Shown here piece by piece: positions 43,600 to 54,708 of a stretch of DNA of 64,000 bases (within the stretch, counting starts at the first letter, position 1; each line of letters opens with the position of its first letter). A program made the position numbers and the translations under genes. The notes under the pieces were generated by a model that worked only from the letters and a program-made list of their open reading frames with translations, was not told where the DNA came from and ran no database searches. Source of the stretch: Diphasiastrum complanatum (lineage: Eukaryota > Streptophyta > Lycopodiopsida > Lycopodiales > Lycopodiaceae); the NCBI GenBank assembly GCA_029204225.1, contig CM055110.1, forward strand, positions 787,050-851,049, in the 5' to 3' direction.

Positions 43600-43725
43600 C
43601 GAAATTTTTGTGAAACTGAATAATTTCTGCTCGAGAAGCACTTATTTGAGCCAAAATACACCATTTCAATTGGTTTATGGTCAAGATGCAGTAATGCCAA
43701 TGGAGTTTTTGGTACCAGGCTAAAA
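43600..43725 (+). pseudogene. Gypsy N integrase fragment, left part
   Basis: The plus strand reads TPFQLVYGQDAVMPMEFLVP, the conserved C-terminal integrase segment of plant Ty3/gypsy. It is interrupted after FLVPG by a TIR-flanked insertion carrying element O. The right part resumes at about 49440. Confidence 0.8.
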
Positions 43726-43771
43726 GCATGGTTTGGTGGTACAACATGTATTGTCAAGGACACTACCTTTT

Positions 43772-44591
43772 TGTGAAAAATGCAAAAATTATGCTTGGTC
43801 AAGGCCAAATCTATGTATATAGGATGATTATACATGTGTGGAGCCTGTTTCCATGTGTGAAATAAATGTACTTTTCATGTAGTACAATCATATAGCTTGT
43901 ACATATTCTATTGGCTAAAAAGGCCAAAATCATGTTTTTTAGCCATATGCCACATGGCATCAATCAAGAGATTGCATGAAGCCACATCATGAGATTAGGT
44001 CTCAAATCCCATGTGTAGAGGTCTTCTCGCACGTGTGGAATAGGCTGAGGAAGTCGAATTTGCACTTCTAGACGAGTTTTCACTAGTTCTCTATATAGTA
44101 GAAAAATGGACCAAAAGTGCTCAAAATAGAAGGTCTTGTCCAAGGGTCAATTTGCATGATGAATCATCACATGACAAAGCACCCTCACACATGTGAGATC
44201 AAAGGGATGATCAGTACCATGAGCTCCCACTTTTTGTATATATAGAGCCACATTTGGCCATCATCACAGAAGCAACACCAATCTTGGTTTTGGAGACAAT
44301 TCTTGTCAATTTCATCATTTGTCTTGATTTTTCTTGATAGTTTTGTGTTTCTATCATATTGTACTTTGATTTCAGGCTGGAGTCCGTACTCTGACAAGTT
44401 TTCACTCGTGTGAAACAATCAATTACAATTCCCTTTCATTTATGATTCTTCTTGTTAGATTTTCTCATCTAAATTTGATTTAGATTGATCTAAATCTTGT
44501 GTAGATTGATAGATCAATTGTATCTAACATCCAATCACTCTTGTGGATCATTTTAGGATCCATTATTGGTCCAATTTTGCATATTTCCACA
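43772..44591 (+). repeat. Element O 5' LTR
   Basis: TGTGAAAAATGC...GATTTCCACA-like ends. TATA-like CTATATAGTAG lies near 44091 and TATATATAGAG near 44235. It carries several CACATGTG/CACACGTGTG-type palindromes. Confidence 0.9.
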
Positions 44592-44604
44592 TGGTATCAG
44601 AGCC
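44592..44604 (+). other. Element O primer-binding site
   Basis: TGGTATCAGAGCC is an exact match to the canonical plant initiator tRNA-Met site, directly after the LTR end CCACA. Confidence 0.9.
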
Positions 44605-46452
44605 AAGTACAAGAGGATTTATGAAGAATTGATGGGGTTGATCCAAAACTAAGCCCAAATTAGCAAGTTTTTGAAAACTAGCTAATTTTGATGTGGTGAG
44701 TTGGATAGGATAGGTATACTCAAAATTTATGGAAAAAAACTTGTTGTGGGCTGCAGGGGTACTTTTCACACGTGCTAGAATATACAATTACGAGTTTTGG
44801 AGCCTTGTGTTTCAATTTGATGCTAAATCTCCCAAATTAGCAAGTTTGTGAAAACTAGCTAATTTTGAGGTAGAGAGTTTGAATTGATAGCTGGATTCAA
44901 TTTTTTTCTACCAAAACTTGTTTTAGGCTGTAGGTGTACCTTCCACATGTGTGGGGCGATACTGAACCTATTTTGGTTGAGAAAATTCAAATTGATGCAT
45001 AATTTGACTCATACACCCAAATTTAGAGATTTTTAGTGCAAATTCAAGCTTTTTCTATAGAGACTCTATTCCTATGATTTGTTCTTGGATTAGATCATTC
45101 AATTTTAAGCTTGATTCAGGTGCATTAAATGTGTTTGAGAGAGATATTGCCAAAAATCATAGATTAAGGAGTGATATGCAAAGTGAGAGGATGAAATCCA
45201 TTGTACCATCACTCTAGATTTGTTCAAGAGTGATAGGGTCAAGTTTAGAAGCATCAATTTGCTAGAAAACATCCTTGGATCTGTCCTCCAAGTGAAACCT
45301 TTGAGAGTTTCTAGTGCATATATAGCATCTATGCAAATCTTTTGTAGAATTTGACATAGATTGGCTTCAATTGAGAATTCTAGAAAAGAGATTGAGATCC
45401 AAGTCACATTGTTCAACCCTAATCAATATGTTTGAGTGTTTGTGAGGCTTGAAAAGAGTCATTGAGGTATGTATGGAAAATGTATAGAGAGAGATCCAAT
45501 TTTCTAAGAGTTCCTTCCTTCGTAGAGGGCAAGATCTAGAAGCTCATTTTGTGTTGGTACTGGTGGAGAGTTTGTCTTCTCCTAGGTGATCAAATCTTTC
45601 TAAGTGGCATTATCTCTTTGAAGCACAATATCTTAGTGAGAAAGAGGAATCACAATTTTGAATTTCATTCCAACTCTTAAGAGGTAGAGTCATTGGTGGA
45701 ATCCAATAGGGGTGAATGAATTCAATTTTATTGAGCAAAAATTGACAAAGTATATGTATGAAACTCAAATTAGTTCTATTCAACTTTCTTTGTGAGAGTG
45801 TGAGGGTCAAGTTGTGATCCCATTGGATATCTAGAACAAGGAGGAGTCCATATTTGAGTATTCATGCATGGTTGGGATCTTTGTGAATCTCTAGATGTCT
45901 AATTGTTAAGCGTTGCGAAAAATTCTTGACATAGGCTGTTATCAAACTATTACAAATCCATTCCAAATATCAAGAGTGAGAATTCTATGGGGATTTCAAA
46001 AGGGATGATTGGTTCTTAATTTGATGTGTTTGAATCAAATGTACATGTCAAGTTTGAGTGATCTAGTGTAGATCCTATGTTTTGTGAAAATTGGTGGTAT
46101 AGTTTGTTGTCAAATCAAATCAACTTCGTTCTTAATCTCAAGAGTGAGACTATTTGGGTCAAGAGTGAGTCCAAAAGAAGTGATTAAGTTTGATTTTCAT
46201 GTATTTGAAACAAAACCCATGAATCTCAAGTGTTGAGAGAACTAGTCAAGTGAAAAGAAAAATCTAGGTGTCAAATCTTTTCATATCCATTTCAACTCTC
46301 AAAAGAAAGAGTCATTGGTATTTGCTGAGTCCAATAGGAGTTTGGATCTGATTTTTTTTGTGATTTGATTCAAAGATTGTGTGATTTTGTCTTAGTGATC
46401 AAAGCAAAGTTTCAAAGTGACTAATTATTAGTGTGAAGATTGATTCTTAGGT

Positions 46453-46914
46453 TTGTTAGCTAGATCTTTTGTAGATCCTTCTAGATTATTGAATATGTTC
46501 AAATCTAGTCTCTTGAGAGTCACAAATTACATTTGTAGAATCATATCACAAGTTTTGTTTCACATGGCATCAATAGGTGGCATCCTATTGAAGGCAAGTA
46601 AGGTTCTTAAGTGCAACCTTTGTGGGAAGGGAGGATATTTTTCCTCAAGATGCTACAAAAAGAAGAACAATCCATCCAAGGAGAATCAAAGCAAGGGGGC
46701 CGAGGTGAAGGATGGAGCTTCAAGTTCAAAATGCAAATACAAGAAGGACAAATCCAAGGAAAGGTGTTTCCTTTGTGGAAAGGTGAATGAGACTTGGAGT
46801 CTCACAAGGACTTGCAAAATTTGTCTTCAAAAGTCCATCACATCACATGTCAAATCTTTTAAAATTTTTCATTTGGAAGTGTATTGTTTGGGTCAAGATG
46901 CAAACTTTAGATAG
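46453..46914 (+). CDS. Element O zinc-finger (gag-derived) frame
   Basis: The first part (about 1-50) is unremarkable. From about residue 52 it reads KCNLCGKGGYFSSRCYKKK, a zinc-knuckle relic in which the expected His is replaced. A Lys/Ser-rich stretch follows, then CFLCGKVNETWSLTRTCKIC. The context Cx2C...CYKKK is that of copia Gag nucleocapsid tails. It could still bind RNA, but the capsid domain is missing. The upstream 1.8 kb from the primer site has no clear coding region. Confidence 0.5.
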   Translation: MLARSFVDPSRLLNMFKSSLLRVTNYICRIISQVLFHMASIGGILLKASKVLKCNLCGKGGYFSSRCYKKKNNPSKENQSKGAEVKDGASSSKCKYKKDKSKERCFLCGKVNETWSLTRTCKICLQKSITSHVKSFKIFHLEVYCLGQDANFR

Positions 46915-47074
46915 ATGTCACTTTCATGAAAGAAACTTGGATTTATTTCATGTCCTTGAAAAGTATTTTGCTTGGAACTTTAGATAAGTTCAAACTTATT
47001 GTTATGATCCAAGAGAAATCAATCAAGAATAAGGAGGAGCAATCACAAATGAAAATAGTTTCATTTATGCTATC

Positions 47075-47929
47075 ATGTCAGCTTATGAAGAACCATTTTG
47101 CTTGGAAGAGATTTTTGTATCTCAAAGGTGGATTAAGGCAATACTAGTTAAGTGTGATGCCTTAAAAGATAGCAAAGTATGTTTTCCTTGTAAACTTACA
47201 TTAGTTATGAAGTCAAGGAAATGGAAATGTCTTCATAATGTAGGATCTTTTGGTGTCAATAAGTTCATGAATGATGTGTTCATTCATAAAGATGAAAATT
47301 GTAAGTTTTCAATCGTAAAGGCAAGTTGTAAACTTCTTATGAGAATAAGTGAAGCATCCAAAGTGGACACTTATATACATAAGCAAGTAGTTAGCCTTAT
47401 TGAGATGGAAATACCTTTTGATTTCAATATTAGAAAAATCATGCCAAGTTGTGGTGATTTTTGGACTTATGTTCCTAGCATAAGTAATCTTGATAATCAT
47501 AGGAAGTGCATATTGTATGGGCATGGTTGTTATGATCATTATGACACATGGAGGTCTCGGATTTCCATCAAGAAGGAGCACCATGAAGAGGATCTTAAAG
47601 AATTATCTCAAGGTTCAAGTGTTCCAAGGATTGAGAAGGAGATTCCTTCTCAAGATTCAAGTGTGCCAAGGATTGAGGAGGAGACTCCTTCTCAAGGTTC
47701 AAGTGTGCCAAGGATTGAAGAGGAGAGACCTTCTCAAGTTGTGATTACAAAAAGAAATCCAAGAAACATGGTTGAGCCTATATGGCTCACATTTCAAGGG
47801 AAAGAGGACCATATCTCATGTGGTATACATCTCATACTCACTTCTCTTATGTCATTTGATGAATCAATTTGCTTTAGTGAGATCATTGCATCTCAAAATT
47901 GGAGTAAAGACATACTAGTGAGTATGTAG
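47075..47929 (+). CDS. Element O protein of unknown function (284 residues)
   Basis: I do not recognise a domain. Residues 4-25 (YEEPFCLEEIFVSQRWIKAI) resemble the copia segment just before reverse transcriptase (EPxxFEEAxxxxxWxxAM). A similar block, SFDESICFSEIIASQNWSKD, recurs near residue 262, and the NCKLLMRISEASK stretch recurs after the stop at about 48095-48150. The coding interior therefore looks like two copies of a module. Between them is a 14-residue tandem repeat (SSVPRIEEE type). The start is uncertain. Frame conservation cannot be tested from one copy. Confidence 0.45.
   Translation: MSAYEEPFCLEEIFVSQRWIKAILVKCDALKDSKVCFPCKLTLVMKSRKWKCLHNVGSFGVNKFMNDVFIHKDENCKFSIVKASCKLLMRISEASKVDTYIHKQVVSLIEMEIPFDFNIRKIMPSCGDFWTYVPSISNLDNHRKCILYGHGCYDHYDTWRSRISIKKEHHEEDLKELSQGSSVPRIEKEIPSQDSSVPRIEEETPSQGSSVPRIEEERPSQVVITKRNPRNMVEPIWLTFQGKEDHISCGIHLILTSLMSFDESICFSEIIASQNWSKDILVSM
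47606..47740 (+). repeat. 42-bp in-frame tandem repeat in element O
   Basis: TCTCAAGGTTCAAGTG-type units start at 47606, 47648, 47690 and 47732, period 42 bp. They encode SQGSSVPRIEKEIP-like 14-residue repeats, three full units. Confidence 0.9.
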
Positions 47930-48400
47930 TCTCTCTTGAGAACATAGATGATGTTCTTAAAAGGTTGAAATCGATTATAAATCAATTAGAAAGCAAATGG
48001 TTACTTCATCAAATGTATGCTCTTGAGTCATGCAAGAGCAAAAGTGATTTGTTCACTCAAAGTTTGAAAATTTGTTTTTTTTTTTTAAGTATTGAGGCAA
48101 ATTGTAAACTCTTTATGAGAGTAAGTGAATCATCTTATAAAGACACAAAAGCATCTACATAAAATTTGGAAGGAATCAATTTTGGAGGTGCTAGGATGGT
48201 GCAAAGCTCTCAACTTCATCAAAGATGTCAACATCAAAGAAGCACTATCATGGATATGGTGATCTCGGATCAACATCAAGTTCATTGGCTGATCTTCACA
48301 CCTTTGAACCAGCAAAGACAAATTCAGCCCATGGAGTCAAGCTCAACATCATCATGCTTTTATCAAGCTAGATCTACCAAGCTAGATTTTTGAGGATGAG

Positions 48401-49220
48401 TGTGAAAAATGCAAAAATTATGCTTGGTCAAGCCAAATCTATGTATATAGGATGATTACACATGTGTGGAGCCTGTTCCCACATGTGAAATAAATGTACT
48501 TTTCATGTAGTACATTTAGCTTGTACATATAGTTTAAGTCAAGTTCTATTGACTAAAAAGGCCAAAATCATGTTTTATAGCCATATGCCACATGGCATCA
48601 ATCTAGAGATTGCATGAAGCCACATCATGAGATTAGGTGTCAAATCCCATGTGTAGAGGTCTTCTCACACGTGTGGAATAGGATGAGGAAGTCGAATTTG
48701 CAGTTCTAGAAGAGTTTTCACTAGTTCTCTATATAGTAGAAAAATGGACCAAAAGTGCTCAAAATAGAAGGTCTTGTCCAAGGGTCAACTTTGCATGATG
48801 AATCATCACATGACAAAGCACCCTCACACATGTGAGATCAAAGGGATGATCAGTACCATGAGCTCCCACTTTTTGTATATATAGAGCCACATTTGGCCAT
48901 CATCACAGAAGCAACACCAATCTTGGTTTTGGAGGCAATTCTTGTCAATTTCATCATTCTTGATTTTTCTTGATAGTTTTGGGTTCCTATCATATTGTAC
49001 TTTGATTTCAGGCTAGAGCTCTGACGAGTTTTCACACGTGTGAAACCAACAAGTACAATTCCCTTTCATTTATGATTGTTCTTGTTAGATTTTCTCATCT
49101 AAATTTATCTAGATTGATCTAGATCTTGTGTAGATTGATACATCAATTGTATCTAACATCCAATCACTCTTGTAGATCATCTTAGGATCCATTCTTGGAC
49201 AAATTTTGCAGATTTCCACA
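48401..49220 (+). repeat. Element O 3' LTR
   Basis: Same length and same ends as the 5' LTR, with scattered substitutions and compensating indels. It ends GATTTCCACA at 49220 and is followed by the CTTTT target copy. Confidence 0.9.
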
Positions 49221-49437
49221 CTTTTTTGGGTAGAAATGCACTTAAAAAGAGAGAGTAGGCCCACCACTTACCCCCCAATACTCTAAGGGGGTAGTCCCAT
49301 CTTTACTAGGGACACCTTCATTGCATTAGCTCATGGGTAGCATCTATCAAGCTCCCTCCCAAATCCCAAAAAAGTGAAATGCATTACCAAAAGGTACATT
49401 GAAAAATTGGTTTTTTTTTGGTACCACCAAACCATGC

Positions 49438-49765
49438 CTTCCACCATCACTGAGAATTTCCACCACAACATCTAGTCCAAATCTCTACAGCTACGCCATG
49501 AAGCTCTACACAAACTTTGCGATACACGCCTAGCCGAGAAAGCGTGTCGCAGGCATGGCATGATCGCCTGTTACACAAGAAATATCTTCATGTCAGAGAT
49601 TTGGTCCTAATGTATAAGACCAAGGTGATCAAGGAAAAAGTGAAGTTCATAGATGAAGGCCTGTATCGTATTAAGGAACTCTTTAATCATGGAGTGAACC
49701 TTCAACATCTTGATGGGACATTGTTTGATACACCCATCAATGGGAGTCAACTGCATAAGTACTAG
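49438..49765 (+). pseudogene. Gypsy N integrase fragment, right part
   Basis: After a frame slip the plus strand reads RQAWHDRLLHKKYLHVRDLV, LMYKTKVIKEKVKFIDEGLY, RIKELFNHGVNLQHLDGTLF and NGSQLHKYY. This is the integrase C-terminal domain (KV-Y, GPY-like, LDG..VNG..LKKYY) of plant Ty3/gypsy. It completes the left part at 43600-43725. Confidence 0.8.
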
Positions 49766-50689
49766 CCACCTCAGTAGTTACATAGATCTAGCCTATTAAG
49801 GCCTTGCAGATCACTTACAGATACGATCCTAGTCTACAAATGACCATTGCAGCAAGACTCTACGTAGGATCTAGATTTAAATAGGATCAAAAGGATAGAT
49901 ACGGTCTATCAACCGATATCCTCTGATAGTGCAGACAAGACTTGAAAATCTCTAACAAATAAAAAATCACTTAAACTGATGGATCAGCTACCAAACACTC
50001 ATAAGAACTCTCGCAGAACTCACCATAGCCAGATTTGACCTAGATGGACCTATAGAAAGCTCTACGAGAGTTACTTGTAAAAGAACAATAAAAAAGTGGC
50101 CTCTACAAGAGTTTAGACAAGTAGAAATTCATAACCTTCGCATGCCATCAAGATCATCATACCAATCTTCGCATGCAACAAAAATGGAATCAAAGCAGTC
50201 AAATTGGCCTACCTATAAGGTTGGATCTTGAAAATATAATAATAGGAGCAAGTTGGGTGAGAGTTCCCTTCCTACGAGACTCACTTGACCCTCAGAGCCT
50301 TCGCATGGTAGGTAAATCAGCTCTGAACCCTCGCCAACTTCTCTGGGGTCTTAGAAAATCATGAAAAAGGTCAATGCAAAATTTGGTATGGAACTGAACA
50401 GTGGAAAGTATACTTCTACTAATATGCACTCAAATTTCCCTCTATATAAGTAGGAAATTCGAGTCATTCGTCACTTTATCTAGCGAAGCTCATGCCAAAT
50501 TTCTATCAAAATTTCCAACTGTCTCTTAATGCTCCCAAAATTTGCACATAGCCTTCTCAGCCTCTCATAACACCAAATCCAATACCATTACTCTCTGTTC
50601 ACTCCCATTTGTGAAGTTTTTAACACGTGTGAACTTCACCACACACCTTACAAGATCTTTATGAGGTGTCGTGATTGCACAAGAATGAT
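49766..50689. other. Probable gypsy N 3' region, unassigned
   Basis: No gene recognised. The end (about 50600-50645) contains an imperfect palindrome, GAAGTTTTTAACACGTGTGAACTTC. An LTR was not delimited. Confidence 0.35.
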
Positions 50690-50985
50690 CAAACAACAGA
50701 TTACTTGAAAAATCCAAGGCAAGAGCACAATGGCACACCACAGACTCAAAAAACTAAGTCCTCAGTATGAGAGATAGTGATTAGAGATAATTCTAAGTGC
50801 TCACTATGGAAAAAATAGGCTGCTCTCAGGTAGAGAGAGAAAATGGAGACCAAAAACTCGGATAGAGAGAGAGAGAGAATGAGCCAAAAACACCAAAATC
50901 TTAATATTCACAATATGGCAAAACAAGCCAGAATTGTAACACTGCATGCATGGATATTGCATGGATTGCATGTCAGCTCTCAAAA
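50690..50985 (+). repeat. Dispersed repeat Q copy 2
   Basis: It shares ordered blocks with 12880-13230 (GCAAGAGCACAATGGCA, ATGGAAAAAATAGGCTG, GGTAGAGAGAGAA, TTCACAATATGGCAAAACA, CTGCATGCATGGATATTGCA). It lacks the local tandem array of copy 1. Confidence 0.6.
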
Positions 50986-51005
50986 CTAGGGCACTTTGCT
51001 CTAGG

Positions 51006-51970
51006 GTCTGGTAGAAACCAAATCCACCTTGGATGGCCGTGTGGTTGAATTGGCAACGAGCAACACGAAGCTACGAGTGGAGCTCACATAGCTCCAACAT
51101 GACCTGCAAGTGGCACAACAGGATGAGCAAGCACAAAATGACTAGTTCATGAAGCTACGGAAGAATGAGATTGGCCTCAAAGACTATATCAAGACCCTAT
51201 ATAAATCTGTGATGGATGCAGCAACCAAAGTCTAGGAAACCAACAGTCCACACAACAGCAACTAGCCTCGATCCAGGCCCAACTATTAGTGGCTGACATA
51301 GAGAACTAGTGCCTCAGAGTAGAGGTACAAGGCCTCCAATAGGAGAAAATGGAGTGGCTCACCGACCGACCGACCTTATGACATAGCAGGTGCAACTTTT
51401 CAGACAAACACTAGCGGGCTACCAAAGGGCATTTGATACATATCGCCTTCAGGCCCACAATGAACTATCACAGGCCAAGGACACTCTCAAATATTTGTAG
51501 CAGCGCACTGTTCAGTAGCCACCATCGACCCCCATGGTAATTCCACTGCCACTCCTACTGGAAGCTACACAGATAAACATAGGCCCTAGGCCTTGACCAA
51601 GGATCAGATGCAGCGGGGCTGACATTCGATCAAGGAAAAGGAGCAGACCTAGGGCAAGGGCCAAAATAGAGTCTAGCAATATTGATGGAGAGTAGCAGGC
51701 CTCAACCTCCCAGGGCTCTCACTCGATATCAGCTAGCTGAGTGTTCTACAAATCCAAAAGCGTGGAGGAAAAAATTGATAAATTCCTCATGAAGTATCTC
51801 CACGAGTCCTCGCATGGCAGGTGGCAGATCACATTTACTGCCAAAGAAATAAAAGGAAACAAGATTGCATGTCTCCCGGCTCTAGCACCGGAACCTGCAT
51901 GGCGACAACATATCTTTGAGACAACTCCATCGGCCATCAGGGCTTGTCTAGTCTGAGATAATTGTGGATC
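51006..51970 (+). pseudogene. Unknown coiled-coil protein, broken mainly by TAG codons
   Basis: The plus strand holds a long reading frame (one shift near 51240) interrupted by stops. The first half is heptad-like (VVELATSNTKLRVEL, DEQAQND, KNEIGLKDYIKTLYKSVMDA, LRVEVQGLQ). A Pro-rich stretch and a basic segment (RSRKRSRPRARAK) follow. The tail (51741-51956) reads VEEKIDKFLMKYLHESSHGR and EIKGNKIACLPALAPEPAWR. At least five stops are TAG where CAG (Gln) would fit: 51089, 51143, 51233, 51307, 51340. I do not recognise the family. It may be a gag-like protein of a gypsy element. Confidence 0.5.
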
Positions 51971-52089
51971 AACCCCCACTACGTCCCCATTTCATGTAGA
52001 CAAAAATGGGTGCAGTGCAGGACGATTTTGGACCAGTGACTATTTGGACACTCAACTAGCCAAATATTCATTTAGAGCATGGATAGGTC

Positions 52090-52419
52090 ATGGACGTAGA
52101 TGCCACAAGGGCTCTAGTCCAGTTTCATAAGCAATACTTCAAGTTTCTGGATCCCACAGTTTGCACGACTGCTGAATATGTCGCCCACGATCTGAAGTGT
52201 TTGCTACAGGTCCTCACCAAATGGGATGATTTTTTGGCACCCCTATTCTTTGATCCCAATAAAGCTCTGGAGTTTGACAAGCTCGAGGACCAATTACCAG
52301 TGGCCATATTATATTATAGAGTAGCCATGCCAGGCCCTCCCTGGCCAAATAAATTTCAAATGTGGATTGTCCAATTTTGGTTGGAGGGTGTCCACAAAGT
52401 ATTTTTTTATGTTAATTGA
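52090..52419 (+). pseudogene. Unknown frame, probably the continuation of the same decayed protein
   Basis: A 109-residue open frame with FHKQYFKFLDPTVCTTAEYV, LLQVLTKWDDFLAPLFFDPN and PVAILYYRVAMPGPPWPNKF. Its composition looks like real coding sequence, but no family is recognised. It is in a different frame from 51006-51970 and starts 120 bp after it, so a frameshift may separate the two. Confidence 0.4.
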
Positions 52420-53997
52420 GAGGAGAAAACTCTACCACTTTGTGTATTTAAGCATCCTCATGTACTATTGCTCTCTAATCTAATGCTTTTGTTGAAGGTT
52501 GCTATATTTCCATGCTTTGTTATTTCTTATGGTTTAAGGTTCTTAATGCTTTCACATGTTGAGTTAAGGCTCCAATGGTTTTCATGGACACTTATTAGTT
52601 ATTCTCAATGGAGATAACATAGGGCTATATGAATATTAGAGCTTGTTTTATATAATATTTAATCTTTTTGAAAAAAAACATAGATATCAAAAATTTAACT
52701 TGGAATGATAGGCTTTATAAAAATTGTTCACTTATGAATAGTCCACAATTTTGAAAAGAATGTGGTGAAATTTATTGACAAGTCCTTCATATTTGGTTGT
52801 GTTGGATATGAGGTGTTACTACCTCCACAAGATGCATGTTCGAATTTCATTCCCTATGTAATTTGCATTTGGAATCTTATGCTCCAATGAAGAATGTACA
52901 TATTAATTCTAGCTAGCATCATTGTACATAATGATGCTAGTATGAATTAACCATTCATTGAAAAATGCAAAATGCATATAATATTGGTGACAAGTCTATT
53001 TTCCTTGGCACAAAGCGCATGGTAGTAACATTTGACAAATGTGTTGAGTCAAAATAAGAAACCTTCTATTTGATAAGCTATTGTTATTCTCTTAATCATA
53101 AAGTATGAACATATTCGAGGAGGTATTCGACAAGGTGTAAGATGACTTGTATTCCATTGAGTCTTGAGAATCTTCGTAGAACATCACATAGAATCATTCA
53201 CGAAGACTGATTACAATATTTTATATATTCAATCTGTGTACAAATAACATATGTGATGATTCCAAAGCTGACATCTTATAAGATTTTGTAATTCTTAAAT
53301 TGTAGATATTGATATAGTATCTTTCATAGGACAATAATAAGATCTTTATAAACACTTGACGATTTTCCGCATAGAGAATGATAAAGTGACCATCATTAAT
53401 ATAATGGAAAAAATAATTTTTCATATAAACCGACAACAGAAGGTGGCTGATCTCACATTCAATGAGCAATGTACTTGGTGGGTTTCAGGATAATGCTTAC
53501 ATCATTTACTGACACTTTTTGTCAGAGTGAGCACGTTAATTGGTTAGTTTTTTGTGACAAATAGTATAAAGATTTATAAAGTCACAAACATGTAAATATG
53601 ATATTCAACTTGGTTATTCAGGATATAATGTGGTGATGGGATGTTTGAAAATTAATCCCTCATGGAAGACTTTTGCAAGATGTGTTACTATTGCAATGCT
53701 AGAATAAAAAGAAATACACTAACTTATTCATTGTTTGAAGATTACGAGTGTGCATATGTTATGATTTATTACATGCATACATTCTCATGTAAAGAAGCTT
53801 TTATACAAAGAAACATGTCTAGACTGCTGGCCCACTTCTAGAGGCAATGGGTTTGTTCCCGGCGCTTTTCACTTCTGACATTAACAAATTTCAAGCATCC
53901 TATTCTAAGTAGATTCCCTTTCAATTAGGTGTAAAATGTACAAAGTCAAAGTTTGGTAGAAAACAATTATGAATTGAACTTTGTTTTATAAGCCAAG
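52420..53997. other. Gene-free AT-rich stretch
   Basis: No gene, LTR or primer site was recognised. The minus-strand frame at 53221-53469 is AT-rich and lacks motifs. Confidence 0.45.
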
Positions 53998-54276
53998 TTT
54001 TTATATGGTGGATGGCCCCATTTGAGGGCCTTCCTTGCAGGGAGGGCCCTTGCCCAAGGGTGGGAGCCCAGGGGTAGGAACCTGACCTGCATGGAAGGCC
54101 CGAGGCCCATGGGTCTTCCATGATGTAATGCAAGGTGAAAAGGTGAAGAGAGAATGCACATTTGGAGAGAGAATGGACATTCTAGAGAGAGAGTGCACAT
54201 TCCAGAGAGAGAATGGTAATTCTGGAGGAGAGAGAAAGATGGATACATATTTTGCTTTTGGAGGTGCTTCCAAAAT
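53998..54276 (-). repeat. Dispersed hairpin repeat J, copy 2
   Basis: On the minus strand it has the same order as copy 1: GTATTTTGGAAGCACCTC, TTTCTCTCTCCTCC, several AATGTGCATTCTCTCT-type units, TTGCATTACATCATGGAAG, and the GC-rich segment with GGCAAGGGCCCTCCCTGCAA. The second hairpin arm is diverged, so only copy 1 keeps a perfect stem. Confidence 0.75.
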
Positions 54277-54708
54277 ACACATATGTAGTTATCTAGCTTC
54301 ATATTAATAAAAAAAAGGTTTGTATCATTGATGGCTCTCAAGAAAATGGAGTAAGCACAATAACATTTTTTGTCTTGCATTAGATACTAAAAGTATTCAT
54401 GAGTCTTCTTTGTTACCAAGATGAGATTGTTAGCTAGTTGTCTATCTAATTTTTAAAAGGCCTAATGAAGTTCTTGACCAATCTTTCTTGCCTAAATAAC
54501 AATGAGGTAGTGGTTTATAACAATAAAATTATAGCATTTTACTTATAGGGCATGATAATATAATGGGCTAAGTATAACATTGTACTTGTTGTGAACATAT
54601 ATATTTTTGGAATTAACTACATTCCTAGCATTCTAAAAAATAGAAGGGATTGCTTTTCCAAACTACGCCATTGATGTCTATTTTTCTTAAATTACAAACA
54701 TTAACAAT

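Larger units (their letters stand above)
43772..49220 (+). mobile_element. Complete non-autonomous LTR retrotransposon O
   Basis: Two 820-bp LTRs, 43772-44591 and 48401-49220, flank a 3.8-kb interior. CTTTT lies immediately on both sides (43767-43771 and 49221-49225), a 5-bp target duplication, so this is one whole insertion. A primer site follows the 5' LTR and a purine-rich GAGGATGAG precedes the 3' LTR. The interior has a zinc-finger frame and one 284-residue frame, but no reverse transcriptase, integrase or protease. It would need enzymes from another copia element. The LTRs differ by substitutions and several indels, so it is not new. Confidence 0.9.
43726..49437. mobile_element. TIR-flanked insertion in gypsy N (hosting element O)
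   Basis: GCATGGTTTGGTGGTAC at 43726-43742 and its exact reverse complement at 49421-49437 are 17-bp terminal inverted repeats. Without element O the insert would be about 260 bp, the size of a MITE. The interior has no coding capacity. TTTTTGGTACCA occurs on the left outside the TIR and on the right overlapping it. A clear target duplication was not found, so class is open. Confidence 0.5.
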
